From: Bacteriovoracaceae bacterium
GTDB lineage: Bacteria; Bdellovibrionota; Bacteriovoracia; Bacteriovoracales; Bacteriovoracaceae
Direction of reading: 5' to 3'
DNA: 35,434 nucleotides
Assembly (NCBI GenBank): GCA_947451425.1
Contig: CANGAC010000009.1
Coordinates: 1 to 35,434 of the forward strand
How positions within the stretch are numbered: the first letter of the stretch is position 1; each line of letters opens with the position of its first letter. This document shows, in pieces, positions 17,112 through 26,205 of the stretch. Below the pieces are notes generated by a model. That model worked only from the letters and a program-made list of their open reading frames with translations. It made no database searches and was not told where the DNA came from. Made by a program: the position numbers and the translations under genes.

Positions 17112-17891
17112 ATGAAAAGCTCATCTATGCCTGTTTTGTTTATTGGACACGGTTCTCCCATGAACGCGCTTGCACAAAACTCATACACGCGCTTCCTCAA
17201 TAAATTAGGTGAAGATCTGCCGAGACCCAAAGCGATTTTATGTATCTCGGCTCATTGGATGACCGAAGGATCGTGGATCACGGAGATGGCGCAACCGAAG
17301 ACCATCCATGACTTCTACGGATTCCCGCAGGCGCTTTTTGATGTTCGGTATCCTGCACCCGGTGCTCCCGACATCGCGGAAAAAATCATTTCTTTAGTCC
17401 ACGATCCGAAGCTTCATGCCGACAAAGAAATGTGGGGTCTCGATCACGGGACGTGGTCAGTGCTTCGACACCTCTATCCCAAAGCCGATGTTCCGGTGAT
17501 GCAGTTATCGCTTCACCTCGAGCAACCTCCTGCGTATCACTACAAGCTCGGGCAGGAACTCAGGAAACTTCGTGAGGAAGGCATCCTCATTTTAGGGAGC
17601 GGCAATCTCGTGCACAACCTCCGGCAAATCAACTGGGATGAAAAGGCGCGGCCACATCCGTGGGCCCTCGAGTTCGATCAATGGACAAAAGAAAAGTTGA
17701 GCGCGCGTGATGACGAAGCGCTGGTGAATCAATTCCTGGAGTCAGAGGCGGGAAGATTAAGTGTTCCGACGACGGAACATTATCTGCCACTCCTTTACGT
17801 TCTGGGAGCAGCAGGGAAGGACGAGAAGCCGGAATTCCTTTTCGAGGAAATCCACCACTCGTCCATCGCCATGAGAAGTTTTCTTATTTAA
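17112..17891 (+). CDS. LigB/DODA-type extradiol dioxygenase (YgiD-like)
   Basis: MPVLFIGHGSPMNAL...AILCISAHWMTEGSWIT...GLDHGTWSVLRHLYPKADVPVMQLS...ILGSGNLVHNLR. Confidence 0.93.
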   Translation: MKSSSMPVLFIGHGSPMNALAQNSYTRFLNKLGEDLPRPKAILCISAHWMTEGSWITEMAQPKTIHDFYGFPQALFDVRYPAPGAPDIAEKIISLVHDPKLHADKEMWGLDHGTWSVLRHLYPKADVPVMQLSLHLEQPPAYHYKLGQELRKLREEGILILGSGNLVHNLRQINWDEKARPHPWALEFDQWTKEKLSARDDEALVNQFLESEAGRLSVPTTEHYLPLLYVLGAAGKDEKPEFLFEEIHHSSIAMRSFLI

Positions 17892-18478
17892 GGCTTTTTC
17901 AGGTCGTGGATGAGATCAGCAATCTGGCGAACAGTGTCGTTGTAATCATCCCGGTTCTTGAGCTTGATCATGATAGATTCGCCCCGCTCAAGATTGCTGC
18001 CGGCAGCTTTGAGACACTTCTCAACATTGGCCCGTTCGAGCTGAGACAGAGGATTTGCCGAGTCTGCGAACTGTGCCGCTGCCACGCTGGCAGATCCCAC
18101 ACCAATGATGCCGACTGAGACCGGTGCGAGCGAAGCACCCGCGAGGCCCGAGAGTCCGTACACAAACGAAGCGGCCCCTCCGGTAGCAACTCCTACCCCG
18201 ATGTACCCGAGTACCAATCCACCTGCCGCGAGCTGACGAAGACTTGGATTAATCCGATCCATCTCATGAGAGGTAAGCTGTCCCATGAGAACCGATTTCC
18301 CCGCCGCGATTTTAGAAATCGAAACGAGTCTCGTGCGTGCTGGTTTTGAGAACGATACCGCGTAGTCGCGCGGACCAACCTTAGACGCCGAGGAAAGACA
18401 GGACTGCATGCCGGAGCTTGCGAATGAATAGTGAGCAAATCCCAGGGCCGCAATGAGAGAGAGCGATTTAAAGAGCAT
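17888..18478 (-). CDS. Secreted or membrane-associated hypothetical protein with glycine-rich hydrophobic segment
   Basis: Signal peptide MLFKSLSLIAALGFAHYSFA from 18478; GYIGVGVATGGAASFVYGLSGLAGASLAPVSVGIIGVGSASVAAA. Confidence 0.7.
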   Translation of the reverse strand: MLFKSLSLIAALGFAHYSFASSGMQSCLSSASKVGPRDYAVSFSKPARTRLVSISKIAAGKSVLMGQLTSHEMDRINPSLRQLAAGGLVLGYIGVGVATGGAASFVYGLSGLAGASLAPVSVGIIGVGSASVAAAQFADSANPLSQLERANVEKCLKAAGSNLERGESIMIKLKNRDDYNDTVRQIADLIHDLKKP

Positions 18479-18588
18479 GAGAATTCCTTTGTTCTGAGTG
18501 AGAAACATTTATGATGTCAGTATCTCCGGAATTCACTGGATGATGGGGGATTGAAGAAGAAATGACAGGGGTGTAAAAAACTGAGACA

Positions 18589-19572
18589 CTAAAGTTCGAA
18601 GTGCGCGCGAATGAGCGAGAATGCGTGGTCGCGGATTTCGTCTTTTTCCTGGAGGATTTCGTGGAAGGCCCCTTCCATACGGACGAGGGTACAGTGACTG
18701 GCGAACTGACAGAACTGAACTTGCTTCTCCGGCTTCACCGTCTGGTCTAAGGCAGCTTGCATGAGAAGAATCGGCATGGAGAGTTTTTGTCCGACGAACT
18801 GAATGTCTTTGGTTCCCTTGAAGGCCGAGTTCACCCAGCGGACCGTAACCCCGCCAACACCGAGGTTCTGATCAACGAAAAGAAACTTGTTCATTTCGAT
18901 CCGGTCTGAAGAGTGACTGAAAACATTTTTCCCGACAACATCTTCTTCCGATTTATACGGTCCCTTGCCGGGAGCATAGCTATTGCCCTGGCCCGCGAGC
19001 ATGAGCGTTTTTGCGATCACCCGGGCAACGGCACCCGGATAGGGCTTCGTGTAGATATCGTACATGGGTGCTGAGAAAGCGACCTTATCAAAGGTATCAG
19101 GATGCGTGTCCATGAAGAGAGTGGAGATGGCGCCGCCCATAGAATGGGCGATGAGATAGAGTTTTTCTCCGCGGGTTTCCGGGATCACGACCGTTTCCAT
19201 CCACTGAGAGAAGTCATTCACGAAATCCTGGAATTTTTCTACGTGGCACTTCTGTTTGTCTTTCAGGAGTCTTTCGGATTCGCCCTGGCCCTGGTGATCG
19301 ATGAGATAGAAATTGGCGTTGGGGAGATCGTGGACGAGTTCGAGGTACTTTTTCATCGGCTCAGACTGGCCGGGAGAAATGACGATATTTGGTAGTCCCT
19401 CTGCACGGTGATAGATCCGATAGCGGACTTTTTTCCCCTGTTTATTAGTGAATTCCCTGGCCGGAACCGAATCTAAAGGGCCCAGAACATCCCTGTGCCA
19501 TACGGCAAGGTAGTCCCGTTCGGGGATGGCAAAGGCACTCAGGCTTAAGAGCAAAACGAGGAGGATGTGCAT
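18589..19572 (-). CDS. Secreted alpha/beta hydrolase (lysophospholipase/monoacylglycerol lipase-like)
   Basis: Signal peptide; YLIDHQGQGESERL, LIAHSMGGAIS (GxSxG), ALDQTVKP and AFHEIL. Confidence 0.88.
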   Translation of the reverse strand: MHILLVLLLSLSAFAIPERDYLAVWHRDVLGPLDSVPAREFTNKQGKKVRYRIYHRAEGLPNIVISPGQSEPMKKYLELVHDLPNANFYLIDHQGQGESERLLKDKQKCHVEKFQDFVNDFSQWMETVVIPETRGEKLYLIAHSMGGAISTLFMDTHPDTFDKVAFSAPMYDIYTKPYPGAVARVIAKTLMLAGQGNSYAPGKGPYKSEEDVVGKNVFSHSSDRIEMNKFLFVDQNLGVGGVTVRWVNSAFKGTKDIQFVGQKLSMPILLMQAALDQTVKPEKQVQFCQFASHCTLVRMEGAFHEILQEKDEIRDHAFSLIRAHFEL

Positions 19573-19648
19573 AGGCCCAATTTATCCCGCCCACAGATAG
19601 GGGTCAATCTTTTGCGAAAAAAGTACCGCATGTGTTAATATTTTAGGC

Positions 19649-20302
19649 ATGAAAATCAAAGCAGTTATCTTCGACATGGACGGCGTCATCGTCAACAATC
19701 ACCAATATCACTTCAAAGCATGGATGGAGTTTGCCTCAAGGTACAACTTCGAGCTCGATGAGGAGATCTACCGGGACAAGTTCAACGGGAAGACCAATAA
19801 GGACCTCTTCCAGATGATCTTTGATGATCCCACTGAGGAAGAGATAGCCACTTACTCGGACGAAAAAGAAACGCTCTACCGCGATCTTTATTACGATGAC
19901 CTCACACCTCATACGGGTGTCCTGGATTTCTTAACGGCCCTTCAGAAGCGTGGATATAAAATCGGCCTCGGAACTTCTGCGCCGACTGAGAATGTGGATT
20001 TTGTTCTGGATAACCTGCAGCTGAGATCATTCTTTGACGTGATCGTTGACGGAAGTGAGGTTGAAAATGGTAAGCCCGATCCGGAAATTTATCTCACTGT
20101 CTGTGATCGCCTTGAGGTCGAACCAAAATACGCCGTGGTGTTTGAAGATTCGATTGCGGGACTCGAATCAGCGATCGCCGCAGAATGCACAGCTGTGGGA
20201 GTTGCCACTTCACACGAGCCTTTTGAACTCGAGGGAAAAACTCAGTTCATCATTCACGATTTTTCGGAAGTCAGAGGTCTCTGGATGCGGCTCGAAAGAT
20301 AA
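19649..20302 (+). CDS. HAD-family hydrolase, beta-phosphoglucomutase-like
   Basis: VIFDMDGVIVNNHQYHFKAW, LGTSAPTENV, KPDPEIYL, VFEDSIAGLESAIAA. Confidence 0.92.
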   Translation: MKIKAVIFDMDGVIVNNHQYHFKAWMEFASRYNFELDEEIYRDKFNGKTNKDLFQMIFDDPTEEEIATYSDEKETLYRDLYYDDLTPHTGVLDFLTALQKRGYKIGLGTSAPTENVDFVLDNLQLRSFFDVIVDGSEVENGKPDPEIYLTVCDRLEVEPKYAVVFEDSIAGLESAIAAECTAVGVATSHEPFELEGKTQFIIHDFSEVRGLWMRLER

Positions 20303-21024
20303 ATCTCTTTCACCGGAAGAGACTCTTTTGTTTCCTCGAGAGTTGCGTACATCGTCACGAGATAGATTCCGAGATAGAGGAAATCTTTTTTGATCCGCGC
20401 TTTCTTCTCGAGAAGAAACTGCGCCATCCCGATGATTCCTGCCTGAAGATTCTCTGATTTAAACTGCACATTCTCTGTCTGGGCAGATCCGAAATGCTTC
20501 CGGAATATCGCCATGATCTTTTCCTGGTCTTCCAGCGGCCAGTGCGGATCAAGGAGCCCGATCATTTTAAGTCCCTTCCGGTAAACATCATCCTGGCCGA
20601 GATAGAATCCATCGTAGACGTGGATGAGTCCTTCCTGAAACTCAGGAGAGAATTTTGTCCAGAGTGAGCCCGGGTTCCACAGAAGATGATCGGCTTCGTG
20701 ATTAAAATGAAGCGAGCGAAGATCGAGAAAAACTCCATGAGGTGAAAAGAGCTGCCTGAAATAAAGGGCGAGGATAGTTTTCCCATCTCCCGGTTTCAAC
20801 ACAGGGCCTGAGACATCTTCATGGCGGATGGAAACGGGAATGTCTTTCAGTAATTCTTTCTGAAGGTCAGCGAGCTCTGTGTAACCTTCTTTCTGAAGCA
20901 TCCTACGCGATATGACAGGCACTTCGGACATGATCTCGCTCCATTCCACGGCCTGGAAAAGCACGGTGGGAACGTGTTTCATGAGCTCTTTCAATACACC
21001 TGGTAGAATTCGCATGAAGATCAT
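20254..21024 (-). CDS. Conserved-looking hypothetical protein
   Basis: 256-aa ORF filling the gap between two convincing CDSs; overlaps the HAD CDS tail-to-tail by 49 bp; no family recognised. Confidence 0.65.
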   Translation of the reverse strand: MIFMRILPGVLKELMKHVPTVLFQAVEWSEIMSEVPVISRRMLQKEGYTELADLQKELLKDIPVSIRHEDVSGPVLKPGDGKTILALYFRQLFSPHGVFLDLRSLHFNHEADHLLWNPGSLWTKFSPEFQEGLIHVYDGFYLGQDDVYRKGLKMIGLLDPHWPLEDQEKIMAIFRKHFGSAQTENVQFKSENLQAGIIGMAQFLLEKKARIKKDFLYLGIYLVTMYATLEETKESLPVKEIYLSSRIQRPLTSEKS

Positions 21025-21067
21025 CGTTTGATTATGCTACAGTGAGCGGAACAATCACAGGGATTCC

Positions 21068-22459
21068 ATGAAAAAAATCCTTATAGCAGGCGCCAGCGGA
21101 TTCATCGGGCACGCGTTAATCGAACGACTTCTTGCTCATCCTGAGATCGAGATCGTGGCCCTGTCCCGGAAAGTGAAAACATCCGCGAATCCCCGACTCA
21201 TCTGGAAGCAATGTGACCTCTTTTCGTTAAAAGACATCCAGCTCGCTATGGCCGGATGTGATGAGGCCTACTATCTCGTTCACTCGATGCTTCCTTCGGC
21301 GTCGCTTTCGCAGGGAACTTTTTATGATTTCGATCTCATCATGGCGGACAATTTTGTGCGCGCAGGCCGCGAGCACAATTTAAAACACATCATTTATCTC
21401 GGCGGCATGATTCCTCCCTTCACGGAGCTCTCGTGGCATTTAAGAAGCCGGCTTGAAGTTGAGACGACACTAAAAAACTCAGGCATCAGGACGACGGCAC
21501 TCAGGGCCGGACTTATCATCGGCCCGCACGGCTCATCCTTTACAATTCTTCAGCGCCTGATTGAAAGACTTCCCATCATGATCTGTCCGGCATGGACGAA
21601 AACATTATCGCAACCCACTGCTCTGAAAGACATCCTGAATGTCCTTGAGCGGAGTCATCTTGATGAAAAAGTGCAGGGTGGTGTTTACGATATCGGCGGC
21701 AGAGATGTGATCACGTATCAGGGCCTCATTCAAAAAGCGGCAAAAACGATCCGGAAAAACCGCACCATCCTGACTCTCAATGTGATCCCACTTTTTTTCT
21801 CGCGCTTCTGGGTCTCACTGGTGACCGGCATGCCGAAGAATCTTGTTTACCCCCTGGTCCTGAGTCTTCGTCATGAGATGCTGGTGGATCCCAAGCACGC
21901 TTGGCCTTACCCTGAGGACCTCTCAACGGGCCTCGACGAAACACTGACGGCCGCTTTAACCGACGTGACACCCGCGAGCTTTACCGGTTACCATCCTCCC
22001 GAGAGAGATGTGCGCTCGATCCAGCGGCTGGTCCTTCCTCCGGGGAGAGACGCCATCTGGGTCGCGCAGGAATATTTCAACTGGCTCCCGCAATTTTTCT
22101 CAACGCTGATAAAAGTAAAAATCGAAGGTGATCTTTGTATCTTTTATTTTTTTCACGAAGACCTTCAGATTCTGATTTTAAAGCATAGTGTGGAAAGAAG
22201 TTCTCCCGATCGTCAGCTTCTGTATGTGGTCGGTGGTCTTCTCTCAGGTAAGCAGGATCGGGGACGACTCGAATTCCGGGTGGTCCTTGACCGAAAATAT
22301 GTGATGGCGGCCCTGCATGAATTCAGGCCCAGCCTTCCGTGGTGGATTTACAAATTTACTCAGGCCCTTGTTCACTTAGTGGTGATGCGGGCCTATGGAG
22401 AACATCTCAAATGGCACGTCATAAAAAGCCCGCCTCAGGCAGCACCGACACTCACGTAG
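21068..22459 (+). CDS. NAD(P)-binding SDR/epimerase-like protein with DUF2867-like C-terminus
   Basis: MKKILIAGASGFIGHALIERLL, YYLVHSM, IIYLGGMIPP; C-terminal YFFHEDLQILILKHSVERSS. Confidence 0.87.
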   Translation: MKKILIAGASGFIGHALIERLLAHPEIEIVALSRKVKTSANPRLIWKQCDLFSLKDIQLAMAGCDEAYYLVHSMLPSASLSQGTFYDFDLIMADNFVRAGREHNLKHIIYLGGMIPPFTELSWHLRSRLEVETTLKNSGIRTTALRAGLIIGPHGSSFTILQRLIERLPIMICPAWTKTLSQPTALKDILNVLERSHLDEKVQGGVYDIGGRDVITYQGLIQKAAKTIRKNRTILTLNVIPLFFSRFWVSLVTGMPKNLVYPLVLSLRHEMLVDPKHAWPYPEDLSTGLDETLTAALTDVTPASFTGYHPPERDVRSIQRLVLPPGRDAIWVAQEYFNWLPQFFSTLIKVKIEGDLCIFYFFHEDLQILILKHSVERSSPDRQLLYVVGGLLSGKQDRGRLEFRVVLDRKYVMAALHEFRPSLPWWIYKFTQALVHLVVMRAYGEHLKWHVIKSPPQAAPTLT

Positions 22460-23493
22460 AATCAAAAAAGATTCTCGTCACAGGTGCCAACGGCTTCGTC
22501 GGGCAGAATCTCATCCGTGAGCTCGTCAAAGCGGGCCACAATGTTTTCGCTCTCGTTCGTGGTGAAGCAGAAGTACCGGCAGGAGTGACCCTCCTGAGAG
22601 GGGATCTTTTAAAACCAGCTTCTCTTCCGCACATTGAAAGTTTTGACCGCGCTTTCTACCTCGTGCATGGCCTCAAGAGTGACCGGAAAGGTTTCGAGTA
22701 TTACGAATCCATGATGGCGGTGAATTTCATTAACTGGATTCGGCCTACCGGAGCACCGATCACTTATCTTGGGGGCCTCGGTGATGAAGCGCAAACCTTG
22801 TCACCTCATTTACGGAGTCGTCATCTCACGGGAGCGATTCTCGGAAGCTCCGGGCTTTCGCTTTTAGAATTCCGTGCGAGCATTGTTCTGGGTGAAGGGT
22901 CACTTTCGTTTGAAATGATTAAGGCGATCGTTGAGCGTCTTCCCTTCATTCCGGAGATGAAGCTTCTCAATCAGCCTTGTCAGCCAATTGCACTTTCCGA
23001 TCTCATGAAATATCTGACCAGCACCATTTCCCGCACTGAAGGAAAACACGACATTTTTGAAATCGGGGGGCCTGACGTCATGAACTACGGCGAGCTTCTC
23101 GATATGTACGCCGAGATGAAGGGCCTCCGGCGCATGCATGTGAAAATTCCGGATGTGGAAACCAGGGTGATCGTGAAGGCCCTCGATTACTCCATTCCCG
23201 AATATAAAGAGGCCGGGAAGAAACTCGCAGAGTCACTTATCTATCCGACGGTCGTCCACAGTACAAAGGCCCGCGAATTCTTCACTGATATTGTTCCCTT
23301 GAGTGCAAGAGAGGCGATGGAGTCCGCCGTGAAAAATTCCAAGACAACTTATGCTCCGCTCTGGGAGAAAGATTTTCTCCGGGAACTTCTATCGGATAAG
23401 ATTCTCACTCAGTCGGGTCTTCTTTCTCCGGAGCTTCTCAGAAATCTCGAGAAAGTAGGGAAACTCCGGGACATGTTTTCTCGGAAACACTGA
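22411..23493 (+). CDS. NAD(P)-binding SDR/epimerase-like protein, paralogue of the upstream gene
   Basis: KKILVTGANGFVGQNLIRELVKAGHNVFALVRG, FYLVHGLKSD, ITYLGGLGDE; 49-bp overlap with upstream CDS. Confidence 0.87.
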   Translation: MARHKKPASGSTDTHVESKKILVTGANGFVGQNLIRELVKAGHNVFALVRGEAEVPAGVTLLRGDLLKPASLPHIESFDRAFYLVHGLKSDRKGFEYYESMMAVNFINWIRPTGAPITYLGGLGDEAQTLSPHLRSRHLTGAILGSSGLSLLEFRASIVLGEGSLSFEMIKAIVERLPFIPEMKLLNQPCQPIALSDLMKYLTSTISRTEGKHDIFEIGGPDVMNYGELLDMYAEMKGLRRMHVKIPDVETRVIVKALDYSIPEYKEAGKKLAESLIYPTVVHSTKAREFFTDIVPLSAREAMESAVKNSKTTYAPLWEKDFLRELLSDKILTQSGLLSPELLRNLEKVGKLRDMFSRKH

Positions 23494-23536
23494 CCAGGAT
23501 CATGGAATTCTCCTCTTCATCGGGAGATTCTAAGGC

Positions 23537-23668
23537 ATGATGAAAATATTAACACTTCTCAGTGTTCTTTTCTTTCTCTCTTCCTGCCGGCCCACGACCG
23601 ATGTCAAACCGGATCCGGGAGCGGATAAAGGTCACGTCGAGAACGCCACCGAAAATCGCGGTGAATAG
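23537..23668 (+). CDS. Tiny lipoprotein (43 aa)
   Basis: Translated by eye: MMKILTLLSVLFFLSSCRPTTDVKPDPGADKGHVENATENRGE*; lipobox LSSC. Confidence 0.6.
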   Translation: MMKILTLLSVLFFLSSCRPTTDVKPDPGADKGHVENATENRGE

Positions 23669-23673
23669 AATCC

Positions 23674-24090
23674 TTAGCGGGAACCGAAAGTCTTGATGTA
23701 ATTCACGAGATCTTCCCGTTCCGTTTCATCGAACGGATGTTTCCATCCTGGCATTTCTCCTGACCACTGAGAGACCGCCAGAAAGAACGTAAAGTCCGGA
23801 ACATCTCTCACGAGCTGAGAGAGATCCATCGGCTTGTGTCTGAGTTTTTTTGCTTTCTCGCCATCTCCCCGGCCCTGGGCCCCGTGACACTCGATGCAGT
23901 TCATAGAGTAGAGGAGTTTTCCTCTGGCAAGAGAAGCTTCTTTCATCCAGGCGGCAACTTCGTCGTGGGATTTCTGACCCCGGGGAACGATCCCGTGCCT
24001 CATCGGCGCGTCCCGGAAGGTAACTTTAGTCGCCAGTGAACATGAGCCAAGGATGAACAGAGAAATCAGGAACACCAGTTCATATCTCAT
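23674..24090 (-). CDS. Lipoprotein monoheme cytochrome c
   Basis: Start at MRYELVFLISLFILGSC (lipobox); GKLLYSMNCIECHGAQGRGDGEKA (CxxCH); distal MPGW. Confidence 0.87.
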   Translation of the reverse strand: MRYELVFLISLFILGSCSLATKVTFRDAPMRHGIVPRGQKSHDEVAAWMKEASLARGKLLYSMNCIECHGAQGRGDGEKAKKLRHKPMDLSQLVRDVPDFTFFLAVSQWSGEMPGWKHPFDETEREDLVNYIKTFGSR

Positions 24091-25372
24091 AAACATTTCC
24101 TTTCTCCGGAATTTCCACCGAGAGAATTCCGTTTGCCTGGAGTTTCTTTTTAAGTGCGAGCTTTCCTTCTTTTTCCCCATGAACCAGGAACACTTTTGCA
24201 TCCCGGTTATAGTCACCCGCCCAACTCACCAGTTCATTCTGGTCAGCGTGTGAGGAAAACGCTTCAGAGGTCAGGATTTCTCCGGACCAAGTGAAGGCCC
24301 TGCCTTCAAAAACCAATTGTCTCTGGCCTTCGCTCAGGGCCCGGCCGTAAGTTCCTTCTCCCTGGTAACCCGGAAGAAAGAGCAGGGCGCTCTCGTCTTC
24401 GTGCCAGTTGTAGAGATGTCTGAGAATTCTCCCTCCCGAGACCATTCCGCTTGAACTCAGAATCACAAGGGGCCCTGACTTTTTTTTCAGAGACGTCCAT
24501 TCCCGGGAAAATTCAATACTGTCGATCTCTTCAAGAGATATCCTGAGGTCCTCTGGTCTCTGAGTGAGAGAGGAGTACTGTGTATAGACTTCGTTGGCCG
24601 CTTTCATCATCGGACTATCCATCACGACCCGGACTTTCTCCTCCGGATGGCGCTCAAAAAATTCATGAATGAGTTCGAGAAGAAGCTGGCCCCGGGCAAC
24701 GGCAAAGCTCGCTATAATTCCCACCTTTGAACCTCGGGAAACACTCATGAGGAAGGTATGGAGTTCTTTCTGGAGATCACCATGACGGATTTTTCCCCCG
24801 TAAGTGGACTCAAGAATGAGAACGTCCGCTTCCGGGGCCGGAGGATGTGGAAGGAGAATGGGATCAGTGTCTCTTCCCAGGTCTCCGGAGAAGACAATTT
24901 TCTTATTATCAGCTTTCAGGACCAGGGAAGCCGCTCCCAGGATGTGGCCGGCGGATTGAAAGGTGACACTCGCATTCAATAGCTGAAAGTGTTCACCAAA
25001 TTCATGCGACTCCACCAGATTCATGGTGTGATGAACATCTTCTTCAGAATAAAAATCGCCTTCAGAAAGTTTTGCACTATCAAGGAGGATGATCCGCATG
25101 AGTCTGGCCGTCGCAGGTGTACAATGAATTTTCCCGCGGAATCCAAGCTTCACCAGCCGGGGAAGATAACCGGTATGATCGAGGTGCGCGTGCGTGATCA
25201 GGACCGCATGCAATTTCGCGGCTTCCTGGGGATAGGGAATAAGATTTTCTTTTTCGGTGGAAACAGAACCCTGATAGAGTCCTGAATCGATGAGAATCGT
25301 GCCACCTTCGAGTTCAAGAAAGGTTGCTGAGCCGGTGACGGAATTCGTTGCTCCCCAGAATCTCAGTTTCAT
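24080..25372 (-). CDS. MBL-fold beta-CASP RNA-processing exonuclease-like protein
   Basis: LITHAHLDHTGYLPRL, GDLGRD, ESTYGG, SSSGMVSGGRILRHL, SSHADQNEL. Confidence 0.93.
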   Translation of the reverse strand: MKLRFWGATNSVTGSATFLELEGGTILIDSGLYQGSVSTEKENLIPYPQEAAKLHAVLITHAHLDHTGYLPRLVKLGFRGKIHCTPATARLMRIILLDSAKLSEGDFYSEEDVHHTMNLVESHEFGEHFQLLNASVTFQSAGHILGAASLVLKADNKKIVFSGDLGRDTDPILLPHPPAPEADVLILESTYGGKIRHGDLQKELHTFLMSVSRGSKVGIIASFAVARGQLLLELIHEFFERHPEEKVRVVMDSPMMKAANEVYTQYSSLTQRPEDLRISLEEIDSIEFSREWTSLKKKSGPLVILSSSGMVSGGRILRHLYNWHEDESALLFLPGYQGEGTYGRALSEGQRQLVFEGRAFTWSGEILTSEAFSSHADQNELVSWAGDYNRDAKVFLVHGEKEGKLALKKKLQANGILSVEIPEKGNVYEI

Positions 25373-26205
25373 TTATTTCCTTCGGTCAGTTTTGCAATTT
25401 CAGAAACCAGAAGATTAAAGTCACTCTCAGAAAGTCCGAGCTTAAGAAGAAGTTTTTTCTGACCGGGTAATTCGTTCGCCAGGATAATATTCTGCGCGAG
25501 GAGTTCGGCCCGGATGAGATTCGAGAGTCTCCCCAGACTCGTGATGGGATAGAGATGGAGTTTACGAATCTGATCGAGGAATGATTCCCCCTCGGGAGCA
25601 TTGACTCCGAGAAGCTTGAGTCCTGTTCCCTGGGCATAGGCAAGCGCATCCAGGGTAAAGGCGGTATTGCTCGCGAGGCAATAGCCGGTGATTCTCTTTT
25701 TTTCCGCGCCTTCGCGGACATCGTCCCAGCGGGCCTTCACATAGAGAGCAATCTTAATGTCGTTCCGGATCCCCTGTCGGTTATGGAACTTGCATTCCAC
25801 AAAGAGGCATTCAGCTCCGCGGGTCGCTATGACGTCCACTTCGTGCGAGACAAATCTTCCTTTCACTGTCTGACAAACTTCCGTCTTGTATCCAAGGGCC
25901 TCGAAGTACTTCGCGACATATAACTCAAATAAGTGGCCCGTGGGCCCTAACTCGAACAGGGATTTCTTCAGGGAGAAATGCGAGGCCGCAACCGGCGAGG
26001 ACTCTTTCACGAGCCTCAGGGCCCGGCGGTAAATGTCCCTGGTCGTCGTACCTTCGTAGATTTCTCGGGAGACTTTATCAGCGATGAGGCTGCACTTTCT
26101 CATCGGAAGTCCGGTCCGGCGCAGGGAGCGGAGGAGTTTGTGTCGGGAAAAGTTTTCTTTTCCTCCATGGGCCTTGATAATTTTGAATGGCTTCCGGCGG
26201 CTCAT
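25369..26205 (-). CDS. ATP-cone domain fused to PD-(D/E)XK (Mrr-like) nuclease domain
   Basis: N-terminal IIKAHGGKENFSRHKLLRSLRRTGLP...IYEGTTTRDIYRRAL is ATP-cone-like. C-terminal HEVDVIATRGAECLFVECKFHNRQG has D-(x)n-ExK. Confidence 0.82.
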   Translation of the reverse strand: MSRRKPFKIIKAHGGKENFSRHKLLRSLRRTGLPMRKCSLIADKVSREIYEGTTTRDIYRRALRLVKESSPVAASHFSLKKSLFELGPTGHLFELYVAKYFEALGYKTEVCQTVKGRFVSHEVDVIATRGAECLFVECKFHNRQGIRNDIKIALYVKARWDDVREGAEKKRITGYCLASNTAFTLDALAYAQGTGLKLLGVNAPEGESFLDQIRKLHLYPITSLGRLSNLIRAELLAQNIILANELPGQKKLLLKLGLSESDFNLLVSEIAKLTEGNK

